Origin: Desulfobacteraceae bacterium
GTDB taxonomy: Bacteria > Desulfobacterota > Desulfobacteria > Desulfobacterales > SG8-13
Direction of reading: 5' to 3'
DNA length: 5,038 bases
Assembly (NCBI GenBank): GCA_029287875.1
Contig: JARFQH010000279.1
Span: 1-5,038, forward strand
This document shows positions 4,975 through 5,038 of this stretch, piece by piece. The translations under genes and the position numbers were made by a program. Every line of letters begins with the position of its first letter. Position 1 is the stretch's first letter. The notes under the pieces are model-generated. The model was not told where the DNA came from. It was given only the letters and a program-made list of their open reading frames with translations, and ran no database searches.

Positions 4975-5038
4975 TTCAGGTTTCGGGTTTCAGGATTTGG
5001 GGTTTGCTGACACCTGACACCTGACACCTGACACCTGA
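4975..5038 (+). repeat. Heptanucleotide-periodic tract, degenerate TTCAGGT passing into exact CTGACAC
   Basis: From 4975 the sequence keeps a strict 7-bp period to the window end. The units are TTCAGGT, TTCGGGT, TTCAGGA, TTTGGGG and TTTGCTG, then ACACCTG four times and a final A. The last 32 bases (5007-5038) are an exact tandem repeat of CTGACAC, about 4.6 copies, running off the edge. The tract begins 37 bp after the LOG stop codon. It lacks CRISPR spacing and is best called an intergenic simple repeat. Confidence 0.85.

Noticed and set aside
4975..5002. Telomere-like TTCAGGG repeats
   Set aside because: Genes are densely packed with bacterial ribosome binding sites, units are degenerate, and coding sequence adjoins on the left, so a chromosome end is not supported.
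4975..5038. CRISPR array
   Set aside because: Units are 7 bp and directly abutting, without spacers; no cas gene is present.

Overview
The window looks like chromosomal DNA of a Gram-negative anaerobe of the Desulfobacterota (Deltaproteobacteria) type. This is inferred from three things: a Y1 transposase whose N-terminus is of a kind I associate with these genomes, a long LOG-family protein of familiar layout, and AT-rich intergenic DNA full of short degenerate repeats such as CTGACAC tracts and AAATTCCAA words. No rRNA, tRNA or taxonomic marker gene is present, so the placement is tentative.

Layout. Positions 1-3177 are read on the minus strand. From upstream to downstream they hold a 104-residue helical protein of unknown function (3177-2863), a sugar-phosphate-type nucleotidyltransferase (2842-2078), a single-gene HUH/Y1 transposase element (about 2009-910) and the first 298 codons of an acetylserotonin-type O-methyltransferase (894, running off the left edge). 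The small protein and the nucleotidyltransferase are 20 bp apart and form a convincing two-gene operon. The transposase element now separates them from the methyltransferase, and its end lies only a few bases from the methyltransferase ribosome binding site.

Positions 3178-3903 are a 726-bp divergent intergenic region with no convincing gene. It is dense in structure: a good extended -10 promoter, an imperfect 13-bp inverted repeat that starts where transcription should start, a perfect 16-bp palindrome, a 24-bp direct repeat, and a cluster of AAATTCCAA-like words in both orientations.

Positions 3904-4938 on the plus strand encode a complete LOG-family (TIGR00730-type) nucleotide phosphoribohydrolase-like protein with N- and C-terminal extensions. 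After it the window ends in a tract with 7-bp periodicity (degenerate TTCAGGT units passing into exact CTGACAC units). The same heptamer theme appears in the intergenic region upstream of the gene.

How the parts work together. Only the small protein and nucleotidyltransferase are clearly co-expressed. The methyltransferase may once have belonged to the same minus-strand unit, or may now depend on readthrough from the transposase. The LOG gene appears to be independent. I see no defence system, CRISPR array or prophage. The most unusual content is the HUH transposase with a DnaA-like C-terminus and the repeat-rich intergenic DNA.
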